Below, one piece after another: positions 1-8,208 of a stretch of 64,000 bases of DNA (the stretch's first letter is position 1; each line of letters begins with the position of its first letter). The notes under the pieces were generated by a model. It ran no database searches and was not told where the DNA came from. It saw only the letters and a list, made by a program, of their open reading frames with translations. Source of the stretch: Rhizobium pisi (GTDB lineage: Bacteria; Pseudomonadota; Alphaproteobacteria; Rhizobiales; Rhizobiaceae). The stretch lies in assembly GCF_003938655.1 (NCBI RefSeq), contig NZ_RJJT01000022.1:46532-110531 (forward strand). The letters are read 5' to 3'. The translations under genes and the position numbers were made by a program.

Positions 1-145
1 CCTCTGCCCGCGCTTGAAGCGCCTTGACGAGGCTATCCTGCAAGACATCCTCGCCATGAACGGCCGATCCCGTCATGCGCGCGCAGTAGCGATGAAGGCG
101 TGGCCGCAGCGCTTTCAGGCGTTCCTCGAATTCGTCCATGTTCAT
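1..145 (-). CDS. ECF-type RNA polymerase sigma factor, N-terminal fragment (cut by window edge)
   Basis: The reverse strand reads MNMDEFEERLKALRPRL, then HRYCARMTGS and GEDVLQDSLVKALQ before leaving the window. This is the start of sigma-70 region 2, with the acidic ED-x-x-Q core-binding helix typical of extracytoplasmic-function sigma factors. Such proteins direct RNA polymerase to small regulons. Only about 48 residues are visible, so region 4 and any C-terminal extension cannot be judged. It is the last gene of a same-strand cluster (ABM-like, EthD-like, alpha/beta hydrolase) and lies only 11 bp from the hydrolase stop, so co-transcription is likely. Confidence 0.75.
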   Translation of the reverse strand, partial: MNMDEFEERLKALRPRLHRYCARMTGSAVHGEDVLQDSLVKALQARAE

Positions 146-156
146 GTTGTCAGGAC

Positions 157-1044
157 CTACTGAGCTTCCGCGCTCTGCTCCGCCAGGGATTGCGCATAAA
201 TGTCGATCAAAATCCTCGACAGACCGGCCGGTCGCGACAGGAATGGCGAGTGGCTGCTTTCCAATATGTGGGTCGTCGTCTTGCCGCCGATGGCCTCGTC
301 CACCATTGCTATCATGTGATCCTGACCGGTCAACGGGATCGCACAATCCTGTGTGGTGCGGATATAGTGGCGCGGCACCGTGCCAAATCGTTCCGGCGTG
401 ATTTCCGATGGGGCCAAGGCGCCGGCGTTCGATTCATCGCAATGAAGCTGCGCCGCCGCATGCGCGAATTCGGACTCCGACACATCGCCATAAAACGAAG
501 CTTTGAGCAGCGATCGATAGGCCTCGTCGGTCGATCCTGCATGGATCCTCGTCGCGCCGATGGCGGTGGGGTCGCCGACGAACAGCCCGGGCGACAGCGC
601 AGAAGACATGCTTTCATGCTGGAGCATCGCCAGCAGCGGCATTCCCTTCGGCACCATGAAGCCGGCGAGATAAACGACCGCGAGCAGCAAGTCCGGAACC
701 TGCTCGGTAACCGCTGAAATCGTCATCCCGCCAGCCGAATGCCCGACCAGGATGACCCGGCCGCCGCTGAGTGACGCAGCTTCCTTTACCAACGCGACGA
801 CCGCCTGCGTCCGCTCCTCCTGCGTAACGCCCGCGACGGGCGACGGCTCGGTGGCAAACGCAGCCGGGTCGAACGGGCGATGGCCGAGCGATATCGGGGC
901 TATCGCATTGCCTCCCGCACCGGGAAGGTCGAGCGTCAGCGCCGCGAAGCCCTGGGCCTCGAGGATCGGCGTAATCCGATCCCACGACGAACGGTTGTGC
1001 CAACCGCCGTGGACCAGGACGAAAGCTGCTTTGGGTATCGACAT
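157..1044 (-). CDS. Alpha/beta-fold hydrolase (esterase-like, GHSAGG)
   Basis: A 295-residue alpha/beta hydrolase. The oxyanion-hole region is VHGGWH (residues 11-16) and the nucleophile elbow GHSAGG places Ser103. A TTQDCAIPL strand carries the likely acid and ESSHSPFLS the histidine near the C-terminus. This layout resembles plant methyl-salicylate esterase-like hydrolases that are common in soil bacteria; the substrate is unknown. The ATG at 1044 is chosen because AGGAGAGG precedes it; an in-frame upstream extension has no such site. Soluble, with no signal peptide. It is flanked by EthD-like and sigma-factor genes on the same strand, so it may belong to a sigma-controlled aromatic or polyketide-type detoxification operon. 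Confidence 0.85.
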   Translation of the reverse strand: MSIPKAAFVLVHGGWHNRSSWDRITPILEAQGFAALTLDLPGAGGNAIAPISLGHRPFDPAAFATEPSPVAGVTQEERTQAVVALVKEAASLSGGRVILVGHSAGGMTISAVTEQVPDLLLAVVYLAGFMVPKGMPLLAMLQHESMSSALSPGLFVGDPTAIGATRIHAGSTDEAYRSLLKASFYGDVSESEFAHAAAQLHCDESNAGALAPSEITPERFGTVPRHYIRTTQDCAIPLTGQDHMIAMVDEAIGGKTTTHILESSHSPFLSRPAGLSRILIDIYAQSLAEQSAEAQ

Positions 1045-1091
1045 CGCCGATCCTCTCCTGCTTGATTTGATGGTTTGGTGACCTCTACAGG

Positions 1092-1406
1092 TCAAACTTC
1101 CCGGCTGTCGAAAAGGAACATTTGGACGCCCGAGTCATCAGGAGCATAAAGCTGGCGATCGGCCGCAGCCGCCCGGCCCTCCGGGCTTGCGAACGCCTTT
1201 TTGAGCGCGTCGAGATCGTCAAAATGCAGCGTGCCGACCAAATGAACATCGGACGGTCCGGCGATGACCGTGACGGGTCCGTGGCTGATCTCATATTTCC
1301 TGAGACCCGGAATCTTCTTCGCCAGAGGGATATGCGTCTCGAAATAGTGCTTTTCGAACGCTTTCACGTCAGCGGGCTTCTTGTAGATGACGACCATTCC
1401 AGCCAT
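1092..1406 (-). CDS. EthD-family small protein
   Basis: A 104-residue dimeric alpha-beta barrel protein. Residues 1-30 (MAGMVVIYKKPADVKAFEKH, then FETHIPLAKKIPG) show the EthD signature, in which a strand is followed by an F-x-x-H-x-P-L segment. EthD proteins accompany cytochrome P450 ether degradation or act in polyketide/aromatic pathways, usually without a known reaction. It lies 48 bp upstream of the hydrolase and 48 bp downstream of another ferredoxin-like-fold protein, all on the minus strand. Two small ferredoxin-fold proteins plus a hydrolase suggest one catabolic or detoxifying operon; this is inference from context. Confidence 0.8.
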   Translation of the reverse strand: MAGMVVIYKKPADVKAFEKHYFETHIPLAKKIPGLRKYEISHGPVTVIAGPSDVHLVGTLHFDDLDALKKAFASPEGRAAAADRQLYAPDDSGVQMFLFDSREV

Positions 1407-1454
1407 TGCGGTTTTCCTTTTGCCAATCCGGTGATGACGGCTTTCACGTTAGTC

Positions 1455-1760
1455 TCACCGGCTCCTGCTCAGCGCCGCCGAACCCATGATCGAATCCAGG
1501 CTCGCCAGCTCCATGATGCCGGGGAAATAGGCTTTCATGCGCGGATCGCTGCGCATCGCCTCGACGTCCGCTGAGGTCTCCCACTCCGAATAGATAACGA
1601 CGCCGGCGCCGTCCTTCGAAGCGATCAGCCGGGTCGTCTTCCAGCCGGAAAGCGTGCGGATCACCGTGTCGGTATTCTCAGTCAGGAGCGCGATCAGCGC
1701 ATCCTGCTTGCCGGGTTTGACCTTCAGCAGATTGATCAAAATAACGGGCTCGTCGGACAT
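1455..1760 (-). CDS. Antibiotic biosynthesis monooxygenase (ABM)-like protein
   Basis: A 101-residue protein with the ABM ferredoxin-like fold: strand VILINLLKVKPGKQ, helix ALIALLTENTDTV, strand GWKTTRLIASKDG, strand VVIYSEWETSADVEAM. The S-x-W-E-T step is characteristic of ABM/YgiN-like quinol or heme-ligand monooxygenases. AGGAGACATGCC directly before the ATG supplies a ribosome site. It is the first gene of the minus-strand cluster that ends in the ECF sigma factor, so the promoter probably lies in 1761-1860. Substrate unknown. Confidence 0.8.
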   Translation of the reverse strand: MSDEPVILINLLKVKPGKQDALIALLTENTDTVIRTLSGWKTTRLIASKDGAGVVIYSEWETSADVEAMRSDPRMKAYFPGIMELASLDSIMGSAALSRSR

Positions 1761-1868
1761 GGCATGTCTCCTTCTGTTTCGGACACACCAAGGACGACCC
1801 GAAGAGTGAAAACGGATCGCGACCTAGAAGATTTTTTGGAAAGTCATCTCGAAGAAACGTGCTTCGCC

Positions 1869-2008
1869 CGGTGACCCCCGGGGCCACCTCGTGGTCCCCG
1901 GGCCGCCTCGCGGTCCCCGGGCCACCTCGTGGTCCCGCGGCCACCGGTGATCCCGGGTCGCGGAGTGATCCCGCGGCCACTAGTAGTCTAGTGGTCCGCA
2001 ACCACGGG
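1869..2008. repeat. GC-rich tandem palindrome array, 18-19 bp period
   Basis: Five tandem units follow each other at 1883-1901, 1902-1920, 1921-1939, 1940-1957 and 1958-1975, then a degenerate end around 1976-2008. Each unit pairs a short hairpin (for example CCACCTCGTGG) with a CCCGGG or CCGCGG palindrome. Unit 2 changes CAC..GTG to CGC..GCG, a compensatory change that keeps the hairpin. The array lies between the ABM-like gene and the 3' end of the protease gene and may act as a transcription attenuator or protein-binding array. Confidence 0.75.
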
Positions 2009-2016
2009 GCCGAGAA

Positions 2017-2973
2017 TCACGACCGCGCCATCGGCAACAAAGTCTTCGTCTCGATCTTTGCCGCCACCGAGAACACCAGGATCTCCGTTTCCCTGCCGAT
2101 CCGGCTGCCGTCCATCAACCGGACGATATCGTCGACGCCGCCGACCGGGCTGCCGTCGATGGCGAGGATATAATCCCCCTCCTGCAGCCCGCCTTTGGCC
2201 GCCGGCCCGTCCGGCTCGACGCGCCGGATGCGCACGGAGGTCGTCTGCGGCGTTCCGGCCGCAAGCGCCACTCGGCGCGGCAGCACGATCGTGTCGCCAG
2301 CGATGCCGATGAAGGCGCGCCGGACCTGGCCGTAGCGGAGAATCTCGGAAACCACGAAATTGGCGGTATTCGACGCCACGGCAAAGGCGATGCTCTGCGC
2401 GCCCTGGATGACGGCGGTATTCACGCCGATCACCTCCCCGCCCGAAGACACCAGCGGCCCGCCGGAATTACCGGGATTGAGCGCCGCATCGGTCTGGATG
2501 ACGTCGTCCATCAGCCGGCCACTCGCCGCCCGCATCGACCGACCGAGCGCCGAGACGATGCCGGCGGTGACGGTCCATTCGAAGCCGAGCGGGTTGCCGA
2601 TCGCAATCGCGATGTGGCCCCTGCGCAGCCGCTGCGAATCCCCGAGCTTCGCCCAGGCCCCGGTGCTGGAATTGGCGCGAATGAGGGCGATATCCGTATC
2701 GACGTCACGCCCGAGCACCCGCCCCTCGGTGACGAAGCCGTCGGGCGTGGTGATGCGAACCACCTTGGCGTCGTCGACGACATGGCTGTTGGTGATGATC
2801 AGCCCGTCCGGCGAGACGGCGAAACCCGAGCCATGCCCCTGCCGGCCACCGATCCTCTCGATCCGGCTGACCGCCGGCCCGACGATATCGACCGCCGCCG
2901 CAATCGATTGCGAATAGGCATCAATCAGCGCCCCATCATTCTGAGGCACGATCTCTTTGTCCATATAACCCAT
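2017..2973 (-). CDS. DegP/HtrA-like S1C serine protease with C-terminal PDZ domain, no signal peptide
   Basis: A 318-residue trypsin-fold protease. The triad is visible: His in ITNSHVVD, Asp in DTDIALIR and Ser in ALNPGNSGGPL. A PDZ domain follows (roughly residues 215-318), with the RVEPDGPAAKGGLQEGDYI and IDGSPV signature. The ATG at 2973 has TGAGGA upstream. The first 40 residues (MGYMDKEIVPQNDG onward) contain neither a signal peptide nor a membrane anchor. That is unusual for DegP/DegQ/DegS, which act in the periplasm, so this copy may be cytoplasmic or leaderless. It has one PDZ domain, whereas DegP has two. Confidence 0.88.
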   Translation of the reverse strand: MGYMDKEIVPQNDGALIDAYSQSIAAAVDIVGPAVSRIERIGGRQGHGSGFAVSPDGLIITNSHVVDDAKVVRITTPDGFVTEGRVLGRDVDTDIALIRANSSTGAWAKLGDSQRLRRGHIAIAIGNPLGFEWTVTAGIVSALGRSMRAASGRLMDDVIQTDAALNPGNSGGPLVSSGGEVIGVNTAVIQGAQSIAFAVASNTANFVVSEILRYGQVRRAFIGIAGDTIVLPRRVALAAGTPQTTSVRIRRVEPDGPAAKGGLQEGDYILAIDGSPVGGVDDIVRLMDGSRIGRETEILVFSVAAKIETKTLLPMARS

Positions 2974-3091
2974 TATCTGATCCTCAGGCGGCAAGAACGG
3001 CCGCCCCGCCGCCGGCAAAGCAATCGCGATTGCGACGGTCCGCCATGGCGCTGTTGTATAGGAATTAGATGGTTGGGCGACGAGTTGGGTT

Positions 3092-3698
3092 CAAGTGAGG
3101 ATGGAAGTGGTCTGCGCGTTGTGCTGCGATCTTCCGGTCAACGCGGAGGTCGCGCTACGACGCTTCTGTTTCAATGGCTTGTGGCGGCCCCTAACCTGCG
3201 GATCGCGCGTCAGAGGCATGGCGAGCCGCACCGCGAGATGCCAGGAAAGCGCGTCGACGAAAAGCGGAGGATATTTCGTCGGATCGATCAGCCGTTCCGT
3301 GAAATTCAAATAGGCGGGCGAAACATTGCAATAGATCATGCCGCCCTCGGCGTCATAGGCATGCCCGCCGCAGAGGTAGACGCACCGCCGGAAAAGACGC
3401 CGCCGACCGAAGCATCGCCCTTCACGTCGAGCGTCGAACGGATGCCCCTGATCGCCAGGCAGTCGACCGGCCGGTCGTAGGCATAGGCCCACTCCCCCGG
3501 CCGATCATTTTCGATTTCGGCGAGAGACCGTGTCCTGCCGGCAAATCGCCAGGGATAGGCTTGCAGCAGCGCATCCCGCGCCGGTGCAAATAAACGGTTA
3601 CAGGCACGCGCCTCCACCGTCGGCTCGCTCAGCGCGTTGATGCTGTCCTTGCCGATGGAAGCGAGCGCCAGATTGCAGATTGATATAATGGATGTCAT
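3092..3698 (-). pseudogene. Phage tail tubular protein A-like gene, frameshifted
   Basis: The first 105 residues (MTSIISICNLALASIGK, then ARDALLQAYPWRFAGRTRSL and AYAYDRPVDCLAIR) match the head-tail connector/tail tubular protein A (T7 gp11-like) found in many podoviruses. After GGVFSGGA the frame breaks near 3385. The next frame continues the protein (AYDAEGGMIYCNVSP, LTRDPQVR, preceded by YPPLFVDALSWHLAVRLAMP). The simplest explanation is loss of one G in a GCGGTC-like site. The end also looks degenerate. The gene is isolated from the other phage remnants at 8.8-12.6 kb. Confidence 0.75.
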
Positions 3699-3762
3699 CT
3701 CGGTCAGCCCCGTGGTTGGCCGACCTTAAGGTGAGAACAGTTGTTGCGGTGAAACGCCAAAA

Positions 3763-3820
3763 GAGCCTCATCCTGAGGTGCCCCTCAGGGGCCTCGAAGG
3801 AAGAGGCGGGTGCTCGGCGT
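3763..3820. repeat. Rhizobial palindromic intergenic repeat (RIME-like family A)
   Basis: The stretch beginning GAGCCTCATCCTGAGGTG and running to GAAGAGGCGGGTGC is one copy of a short dispersed palindromic element. It recurs in this window near 22.9-23.1, 25.5, 33.1-33.3, 53.6, 59.0-59.3, 60.5 and 63.5 kb. It lies between the phage remnant and the haloperoxidase gene. Confidence 0.75.
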
Positions 3821-4067
3821 CGAGCATGCACAATACGACCTTTCCCTCGGATCTTCGTGCCAAAACTCCCGAGACTGTGACCTCCGTAGCTTTACTTATC
3901 CCAGCCCTCACCTATGGAAATCTGTCATATCGATCGAATAGAAAGACGCGCTAGATAAGCACGTCAGCACGCGGCGCGGCCTCCCGCGCCCGTAACCTTG
4001 CCCAATTGCGCCGGCGACGGCGCAGACTTCCGCCTGTATCAACCCAACCAACCAAGGGAGCCATGCC

Positions 4068-4904
4068 ATGAGCACAGTTACCACGAAGGACGGCGTCGAG
4101 ATCTTCTATAAGGATTGGGGGCCGAAGAGCGCCCAGCCGATCATGTTCCACCACGGCTGGCCGCTCAGCTCCGACGACTGGGACACCCAGATGCTGTTCT
4201 TCCTACAAAACGGCTATCGCGTCGTCGCCCATGACCGCCGCGGCCACGGCCGCTCCACCCAGGTCGGCGACGGTCATGATATGGACCATTACGCCGCCGA
4301 TGCCGCCGCCGTCGTCGAGCATCTCGATCTCAGGAACGCGATCCATGTCGGCCACTCCACCGGCGGCGGCGAAGCGACTCATTATGTCGCGCGCCATGGC
4401 CAGCCCCAGGGCCGCGTCGCCAAGCTCGTCCTCATCGGCGCCGTGCCGCCGGTCATGGTGAAATCCGATGCCAATCCGGGCGGTCTGCCGATCGAAGTCT
4501 TCGACGGCCTGCGCAGCCAGCTCGCCGCCAACCGCTCGCAATTTTATCGCGATCTTCCGGCGGGCCCCTTCTACAGCTTCAACCGGCCGGGCGCGAAAGT
4601 CTCCGAGCCGATCATCAACAATTGGTGGCGCCAGGGCATGATCGGCGGCGCCAAGGCGCATTACGACGGCATCAAGGCCTTTTCGGAAACCGATTTCACC
4701 GAAGATCTGAAGATCATCACCGTGCCGACCTTCGTCATGCACGGCGACGACGATCAGATCGTGCCGATCGCCGATTCCGCCCTGCTCTCGTCCAAGCTCC
4801 TGCAGAACGCCACGCTGAAGGTCTACGAGAAATTCCCGCACGGCATGTGTACCACTCACGCCGACGTCATAAACGCCGACCTCCTCGCTTTCATCAAGGG
4901 CTGA
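4068..4904 (+). CDS. Alpha/beta hydrolase, cofactor-free (non-heme) haloperoxidase/arylesterase type
   Basis: A 278-residue hydrolase. HHGWPLSSDDW forms the oxyanion region, GHSTGGGE carries the nucleophile Ser97, MHGDDDQIVPI the acid (Asp228) and FPHGM the histidine (His258). These numbers nearly match the Ser-Asp-His triad of bromoperoxidase A2-type enzymes. They are esterases or perhydrolases that can make peracids and so halogenate in vitro; the physiological substrate is unknown. AAGGGAG precedes the ATG. The gene is monocistronic: a strong hairpin follows the stop at 4914-4940. Confidence 0.92.
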   Translation: MSTVTTKDGVEIFYKDWGPKSAQPIMFHHGWPLSSDDWDTQMLFFLQNGYRVVAHDRRGHGRSTQVGDGHDMDHYAADAAAVVEHLDLRNAIHVGHSTGGGEATHYVARHGQPQGRVAKLVLIGAVPPVMVKSDANPGGLPIEVFDGLRSQLAANRSQFYRDLPAGPFYSFNRPGAKVSEPIINNWWRQGMIGGAKAHYDGIKAFSETDFTEDLKIITVPTFVMHGDDDQIVPIADSALLSSKLLQNATLKVYEKFPHGMCTTHADVINADLLAFIKG

Positions 4905-4913
4905 GTCGTAAAG

Positions 4914-4940
4914 AACCGGGCGCCGATGAGGCGCCCGGTT
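4914..4940 (+). terminator. Intrinsic terminator-like hairpin after the haloperoxidase gene
   Basis: A perfect 11-bp stem (AACCGGGCGCC / GGCGCCCGGTT) with a five-base GATGA loop lies 9 bp after the stop codon. The stem ends in TT but has no long T run, so termination may be only partial. Confidence 0.7.
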
Positions 4941-5075
4941 GGCGGCGCAACCTGCATCCGGTTGCGTCAGAATTGGTCTTGCACCGCCGGACCTGGGATC
5001 AGACAGTTAGCCCGCCCGCGCAGCTTGCGCCTGTGCGATCATCTCTTACCCTGCTTCTTTTAGCGCTGGCGCGCA

Positions 5076-5984
5076 TCAAGACGCACCGCTCGCCGTCAGG
5101 GCTGCGGGAGCGAAATCCGTCTTCAGGCGATCAAGCTCGACGAGCATGCGGCTTGTCACGCGTTCAATGCTGGTATCGGAACTCAATTGGCCGGCGGCCC
5201 GACTGGCCGTTTTCAGTGCACCGATAGCGGTGGCCAGCGGCAAACCGAAACCAAAGCTGAAAAACTTGTCCCGGCGCTTTCGCAGGGCGTAGACGAAACG
5301 TCGCTTCCCCCAAAAGAAGCTCATCAGCCATTCCAGGGCGTTGGATGGCCCAAGGCGCTGGAAATCGATGTTGAGGTCAAGCACGCTCGCCCAGTCCTGC
5401 CATTTGTTCCGATGGTTCGGGTCGTGCGGCAAGATGGCCTTCCACGGCACCCGCAAGGCATCTGCGATGATGACGCCATGCATGGCTTCGGAAACCAGGA
5501 GCTCCGACGACAGCATGTGCTCCAGCACGACATCCACGTCCCATCGCGGATCGATGAAGTTGATGCCGAGCTTGTTGCAGATCTTTTCCCAGCTGCCGAA
5601 CATGGCGCTTTCGTAATGCGGCATAAAGGAAACGCGGAAGCGCTTTTCATATTGCGGAAGCGTGACGGCCCTGATGAGGATGCCGGAATCACCGACCGCC
5701 ATATCTTCAGGCAGGTTCAGAGCTGCTGCGGTATTCTTGCCGCGCACGAAATAGAGCTTCCATGTCTCGTCGATGGCCGGAAGCGCCGAATATCCGGCAT
5801 AACCTGCTCCGAATACAACTTTCTCCGCATTGGCGGGGTGGCTGTCGTAGAGAACAGAGCCGATCCCGAGAAACAGCCTTTCATCATTTTCAGTGAAGAA
5901 ACCTCCGGGCAAAAGCTTCGGCCAAAGCCAATGATTCAGCTGATCCCCGAAATTGGAAACTTTACTGAAAGCGAACATTTTCAT
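5076..5984 (-). CDS. Polysaccharide pyruvyl transferase family protein (ExoV/PssM-like)
   Basis: A 302-residue protein opening KMFAFSKVSNFGDQLN, the NFGD-x-LN motif of polysaccharide pyruvyltransferases that add ketal pyruvate to extracellular polysaccharide sugars. Later motifs typical of the GT-B-like fold are FGAGYAGYS, VSFMPHYESAMF, LLVSEAMHGVIIADAL and the PWKAILPH step. The SEAMHG segment is the conserved phosphoenolpyruvate-binding region. It is cytoplasmic. It lies downstream of a flippase gene in the same direction but is separated from it by 450 bp with a hairpin, so it probably has its own promoter. Likely role: decoration of an exopolysaccharide or lipopolysaccharide. Confidence 0.8.
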   Translation of the reverse strand: MKMFAFSKVSNFGDQLNHWLWPKLLPGGFFTENDERLFLGIGSVLYDSHPANAEKVVFGAGYAGYSALPAIDETWKLYFVRGKNTAAALNLPEDMAVGDSGILIRAVTLPQYEKRFRVSFMPHYESAMFGSWEKICNKLGINFIDPRWDVDVVLEHMLSSELLVSEAMHGVIIADALRVPWKAILPHDPNHRNKWQDWASVLDLNIDFQRLGPSNALEWLMSFFWGKRRFVYALRKRRDKFFSFGFGLPLATAIGALKTASRAAGQLSSDTSIERVTSRMLVELDRLKTDFAPAALTASGAS

Positions 5985-6336
5985 CGAGATCCCCCCATCT
6001 CAAAGCCCGCCCTGAACGTCAGGACAAGCAAATTCCATCAACTATAACTCCCGCCGACATATTGATCGGCCCCCACTCTTATTGAATGCATAGGAAATGC
6101 CTCCAGATAAGAGGCTCTGGCTGTAATCCCTCAATATCCACAGAATTGTAAATTGAAATCATACTAGCAGACGAGTATCGACTACCTGTATTTTACAGCG
6201 AGATAAACAAGCTTTTCCAAAGAAGGTAAACCGATAAAAAGCAACTTAAAATTTAAGTCGGGAAAATCTCACCAACTATATTCCGGGCTCAATATTGATT
6301 GGCCGACACCATCATCGAAGGCGCGGAATAAACCCC
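5985..6336. promoter_or_regulatory. AT-rich upstream region of the pyruvyltransferase gene
   Basis: About 350 bp without a gene, distinctly AT-richer than its surroundings. It holds repeated A/T tracts (around 6180-6270) and a loose inverted pair TGTAAA (near 6148) / TTTTACA (near 6190). This is compatible with a promoter that reads leftward and is controlled by a nucleoid or Ros-type regulator, but I cannot assign a -35/-10 with confidence. Confidence 0.35.
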
Positions 6337-6378
6337 AAAGGAGTGGCGAGCGGCCCATGGGGCGCTCGCCACTCCTTT
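6337..6378 (-). terminator. Strong hairpin terminator downstream of the flippase gene
   Basis: A perfect 16-bp inverted repeat, AAAGGAGTGGCGAGCG (6337-6352) and CGCTCGCCACTCCTTT (6363-6378), with a 10-base loop that is itself nearly palindromic. It lies 57 bp past the flippase stop and separates it from the pyruvyltransferase gene. Confidence 0.8.
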
Positions 6379-6434
6379 CAGTTTGCACTTACAGAAGTAT
6401 AGGTCAGTAATTCCGCTGGCTGCGGATCGTTATT

Positions 6435-7898
6435 CTAGCTGAACTTCTCGGAACGCGATCTTGACAGCTGGATCAACCAAATAATCGATTGGCGGTCAGT
6501 CAGAAATAGCACTGCCGTGTAGATGACCATCCCGGCGCTGATTGCAGTAACGAGGCGCAGAATCACATTGTGAATTGACGCAAGCCCGTATGTCGCGAGG
6601 CAGTAGCACGCAATTGCCATGATCAAGGCAGCCATGAGTGGCCGCAGAATTGCCAGCCCTGCGTCAGACAATGAGCATTTGGTATGAGGTTCGATCAGCT
6701 TGATCTGATAGGGTATCATCACATATCCGCGCGCAAGCAGTGACAATATGATCGGCCACACGCCGAAAGGCGCGGCGATGAGAGCAAATGCGACGGTGAC
6801 GAAAAACTGTATGGTCGTAAAGCGAAGTGCCTTCTTTGACTGGCCAAAGGAGGTCAGCACAGAGAGGAAGAGCAGGCCGAACAGGCTCGGTATGCAAAAG
6901 AGCGACAGCGCCTGCATCATCGGCACGACTTCAAGCCATCGCTGTCCGTAGAGGATTGCCACCAGGTCCTTGGCCACGGCAGCCAGGCCAAAGAAAGCTG
7001 GAAACGACACCGCTCCGGCGACACTCAACAGACGGGCGAACGTCTGCTTGACCCTTGCCTCGTCCTCACGGATGGCGACGAAGAGATTGACCGAAACCGT
7101 AGAGATGGGCGTCAGGGTGCCGATCGAAAGCATGTCGATCGTCCGGCGAGCGACGCGATAGAAACCGACGGACGCCGGACCGACGAAAACCCCGATAATC
7201 ATGTCCTGCACGCGAGAAATAATCACACCGATCAGTTTCGAAGCGGACATGCTCACGCTGAAGGGAAGAACCTCCATAAGCTGCGCCCGTGTGAAATTCA
7301 CCGATGGCCACCAGCGAAAGGCAAGCCACGCCGTCACCATGGTCACGAATTCAGTGATGAACCGCTGTATCACCAGCGCATAGACACCGAAGTTCTCATG
7401 GGCTGCCCAAACGGCAGCAGCACTGCCGATCAATCCCGCGATGATGGATCGAATAGCGAGCGTCTTATGCCCGAACCGGCGCAATTGGCGCGCCATGTGA
7501 ATTGCTCCACCGGCGGAAATGGGAAGTGTCCAGGCAAGGGCGATGAGAACGCCCTCGAGGCGATCAGTTCCCATAAGCCATGAAATCGGTCGGGCAAGCA
7601 TCGTGATAACAACCGCGCAAGCCACGGCCATGCCCATGTTGCCCCAGAAGGCTGCCCGCGAGACGATCTCCTCATCGTCCTGTCTCGCTTTGGTTACGGC
7701 GTCGGAAAAACCTGATGTCGCGAAGATGCGGCCCATCTCGGAAACAATCATGCCGAGGGCAAACAATCCAACCTCGACGGGTCCGAGGATACGAGCAACA
7801 ACCACAAATACAACAAAAGAAAAAACTTGATCGACGCCGATCCGGACCACAGACCATAGCGCGGATGCCACAGCCTTTTTCTTCACATTGACAGTCAA
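6435..7898 (-). CDS. Oligosaccharide flippase (Wzx/PssL/ExoT-like, PST family)
   Basis: A 487-residue polytopic membrane protein with about 12-14 hydrophobic segments. The N-terminus KKKAVASALWSVVRIGVDQ and following LARILGP-like stretch (VVVARILGPVEVGLFALG) are characteristic of the polysaccharide transporter (PST) family, which flips undecaprenyl-linked repeat units across the inner membrane. Internal GPASVGFYRVARR and ILYGQRWLEVVPMMQ fit that family. The first possible codon is TTG at 7898 with a GTG four codons later; there is no ATG near the start. It pairs functionally with the pyruvyltransferase gene downstream. No polymerase or glycosyltransferase is present here, so the repeat unit must be made elsewhere. 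Confidence 0.88.
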   Translation of the reverse strand: MTVNVKKKAVASALWSVVRIGVDQVFSFVVFVVVARILGPVEVGLFALGMIVSEMGRIFATSGFSDAVTKARQDDEEIVSRAAFWGNMGMAVACAVVITMLARPISWLMGTDRLEGVLIALAWTLPISAGGAIHMARQLRRFGHKTLAIRSIIAGLIGSAAAVWAAHENFGVYALVIQRFITEFVTMVTAWLAFRWWPSVNFTRAQLMEVLPFSVSMSASKLIGVIISRVQDMIIGVFVGPASVGFYRVARRTIDMLSIGTLTPISTVSVNLFVAIREDEARVKQTFARLLSVAGAVSFPAFFGLAAVAKDLVAILYGQRWLEVVPMMQALSLFCIPSLFGLLFLSVLTSFGQSKKALRFTTIQFFVTVAFALIAAPFGVWPIILSLLARGYVMIPYQIKLIEPHTKCSLSDAGLAILRPLMAALIMAIACYCLATYGLASIHNVILRLVTAISAGMVIYTAVLFLTDRQSIIWLIQLSRSRSEKFS

Positions 7899-8208
7899 TT
7901 TGGAGACCTGCTTTCGAGTGCCGAGAAATGAGACGCCGGTTCAATTGGGAATCATGAAGAACCAATTATTCACGCGAACCCCATCGTTGTGAAGAAACCA
8001 TTTGTTGCAGCTAGAAAGGGAATGCTGTCGGCTTACCTCAGGTTATCATGCACTAATTTATAGTGTCATTTTCTCACCGGAGATATGACTGAAACACTGA
8101 ATGCCCGACTTATGTTGGCATTGATGTCTCCGGCTGGCCCGTACAAGAGGTCGCAAGAGATTCCCCATTTTTCATGAAACCGTTTCCGGCGATTTGCGTT
8201 TCACGGCC
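7899..8208. other. Intergenic region between flippase and small protein gene
   Basis: About 300 bp with no convincing gene. It holds the presumptive leftward promoter of the flippase gene, a small dyad CACTA-ATTTA-TAGTG near 8050 and a spaced inverted pair CCGGAGA / TCTCCGG (near 8082 and 8130). It is AT-richer than the flanks. Confidence 0.4.

Noticed and set aside
1860..2010. CRISPR array for the tandem repeat
   Set aside because: Units are contiguous with no unique spacers and no cas genes are nearby.
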